6,536 bases of DNA from Balneolaceae bacterium (GTDB lineage: Bacteria; Bacteroidota; Rhodothermia; Balneolales; Balneolaceae), in assembly GCA_007123985.1 (NCBI GenBank), contig SLGA01000325.1:1-6536 (forward strand), given 5' to 3'. This document shows positions 6,235 through 6,536 of the stretch, one piece after another. A model generated the notes under the pieces. That model saw only the letters and a list, made by a program, of their open reading frames with translations. It ran no database searches and had not been told where the DNA came from. Each line of letters opens with the position of its first letter. The first letter of the stretch is position 1. The translations under genes were made by a program, and so were the position numbers.

Positions 6235-6272
6235 AACATCAACGCCCGTATATATACAAAATAGCAGTAGGT
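6218..6272 (-). pseudogene. Possible decayed 3' end of a GIY-YIG nuclease gene (remnant 2)
   Basis: Minus-strand reading from 6272 gives TYCYFVYIRALMFRSSASG, followed by FKSCRAH in the tRNA tail. Aligned with remnant 1, IRSLIL becomes IRALMF. Ile, Arg and Leu codons differ only synonymously (ATC/ATA, CGA/CGG, CTG/TTG) and the other changes are conservative (Ser/Ala, Ile/Met, Leu/Phe), a pattern expected if this strand once coded. The Tyr codon TAT at 6252-6254 aligns with the TAG of remnant 1. No start and no GIY-YIG catalytic core are present. Family assignment is tentative. Confidence 0.3.
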
Positions 6273-6301
6273 TTAAAAAAAAGGTAAGGCGAAGAATATT
6301 G

Positions 6302-6344
6302 TGGGCCCGGCAGGACTTGAACCTGCGACCAATCGATCATGAGT
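6302..6344 (-). pseudogene. 3' half of a CAU-anticodon tRNA (Met or Ile2 type), likely attachment-site scar
   Basis: The minus strand from 6344 gives anticodon loop CTCATGA (anticodon CAT at 6341-6339), stem strand TCGAT, a five-base variable loop TGGTC, T-stem GCAGG, T-loop TTCAAGT, T-stem CCTGC, acceptor CGGGCCC and discriminator A. All spacings are exactly those of a class I tRNA. The 5' half is missing: the bases upstream (CTCCA) do not pair with TCGAT, and no GGGCCCG acceptor 5' strand follows in the remaining 190 bp. Similarity ends at the anticodon stem, the usual boundary of tyrosine-recombinase attachment sites in tRNA genes. The 3' 23 bases are those repeated in copies 1 and 2. By this geometry, lower coordinates are native tRNA-downstream DNA and higher coordinates belong to the integrated element. 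Confidence 0.75.
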
Positions 6345-6456
6345 GGAGGTAAATATTGCGATTACATTCCATAAAGACCTATTTTAGGAGCACTGTACCA
6401 CAGGATGTACCACAAAAATTGATCACGGGTGAAGGGGTTTCATAACTGATTAATCA
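6345..6456. other. Non-coding stretch beyond the tRNA scar
   Basis: 112 bp with stops in all frames and no gene I can support. It contains the tandem 9-bp repeat described separately. Under the attachment-site model this would be the end of an integrated element. Confidence 0.4.
6394..6414. repeat. Tandem 9-bp direct repeat, possible integrase arm-type sites
   Basis: TGTACCACA occurs at 6394-6402 and again at 6406-6414, separated by GGA (12-bp period). The pair lies 50 bp from the tRNA-derived scar, on the side away from native downstream DNA. Short direct repeats next to a core attachment site are what arm-binding sites of tyrosine recombinases look like. Only two copies are visible, so regulator binding or chance are alternatives. 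Confidence 0.4.
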
Positions 6457-6536
6457 TTATTGAAATGGATATTGGTTAATCAAGTCGGTAAACCGCAGAA
6501 CCTTTTTTGCATCAGAATTATCAAAAAGGAAAGGTC
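6457..6536 (-). CDS. Possible C-terminal end of an unknown protein, cut by the right window edge
   Basis: One minus-strand frame is open from 6534 to a TAA at 6459-6457, 25 codons ending in KKVLRFTDLINQYPFQ. Composition looks protein-like, but 25 codons are too few to prove coding or to assign a family. It would lie on the element side of the tRNA scar. Another minus frame is open for 18 codons from 6536, so openness alone is weak evidence. Confidence 0.2.
   Translation of the reverse strand, partial: PFLFDNSDAKKVLRFTDLINQYPFQ

Noticed and set aside
6071..6344. CRISPR-like array from the three repeated 23-mers
   Set aside because: The repeats are a tRNA 3' end, the spacers are 80-95 bp and partly homologous to each other, and there are no cas genes.
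6071..6344. One or more functional tRNA genes
   Set aside because: No copy has a 5' half: acceptor 5' strand, D-arm and anticodon 5' strand are missing, and copies 1 and 2 lack even the T-stem 5' strand.
6501..6529. CCTTTTTTG/CAAAAAGG stem-loop near the right edge as a terminator
   Set aside because: It needs a one-base bulge, has a 12-base loop, is not followed by a T-tract on either strand, and lies inside a possible coding frame.

Overview
The window looks like a chromosomal segment of a free-living Gram-negative bacterium of the Bacteroidota/Rhodothermota/Balneolota type. This rests on moderate-to-low GC, genes without clear Shine-Dalgarno sites, a UMF1-type transporter, a CIA30-domain exported protein and a large two-domain envelope hydrolase. 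The placement is an impression from protein style; there is no marker gene to fix it.

Layout. The left edge (1-616, minus) holds the N-terminal half of a UMF1/Atg22-like major facilitator. Divergent from it, after a 189-bp gap, is an NAD-type isocitrate dehydrogenase (806-1816, plus). A stand-alone CheY-like receiver follows (1937-2317, plus). It converges with only 7 bp to spare on a long minus-strand gene (2325-4856). That gene encodes an exported, probably lipid-anchored fusion of a GHL10/DUF187 (DigH-like) glycoside-hydrolase domain with a PGRP/Amidase_2 domain whose zinc and catalytic residues are all present. Upstream of it on the same strand is a small exported CIA30-domain protein (5049-5651).

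The last 900 bp are different: no convincing complete gene, but layered repeats. Three copies of a tRNA 3'-end sequence (minus orientation) lie at 6077-6099, 6195-6217 and 6301-6323. The third extends through the variable loop and anticodon loop of a CAU tRNA and stops at the anticodon stem, as an integrase attachment scar would. The other two are joined to a CGAAGC/GCTTCG hairpin and to what looks like the decayed 3' end of a GIY-YIG nuclease gene. Beyond the tRNA scar a tandem 9-bp repeat (6394-6414) and a possible partial gene at the right edge suggest the start of an integrated element.

How the genes work together: there is no single operon. The strongest functional idea is that the two exported minus-strand products act on the cell envelope. 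The amidase domain would strip stem peptides from peptidoglycan and the DigH-like domain would cut the resulting naked glycan, both in one polypeptide. The right end reads as a recombination-prone locus downstream of a former tRNA gene.
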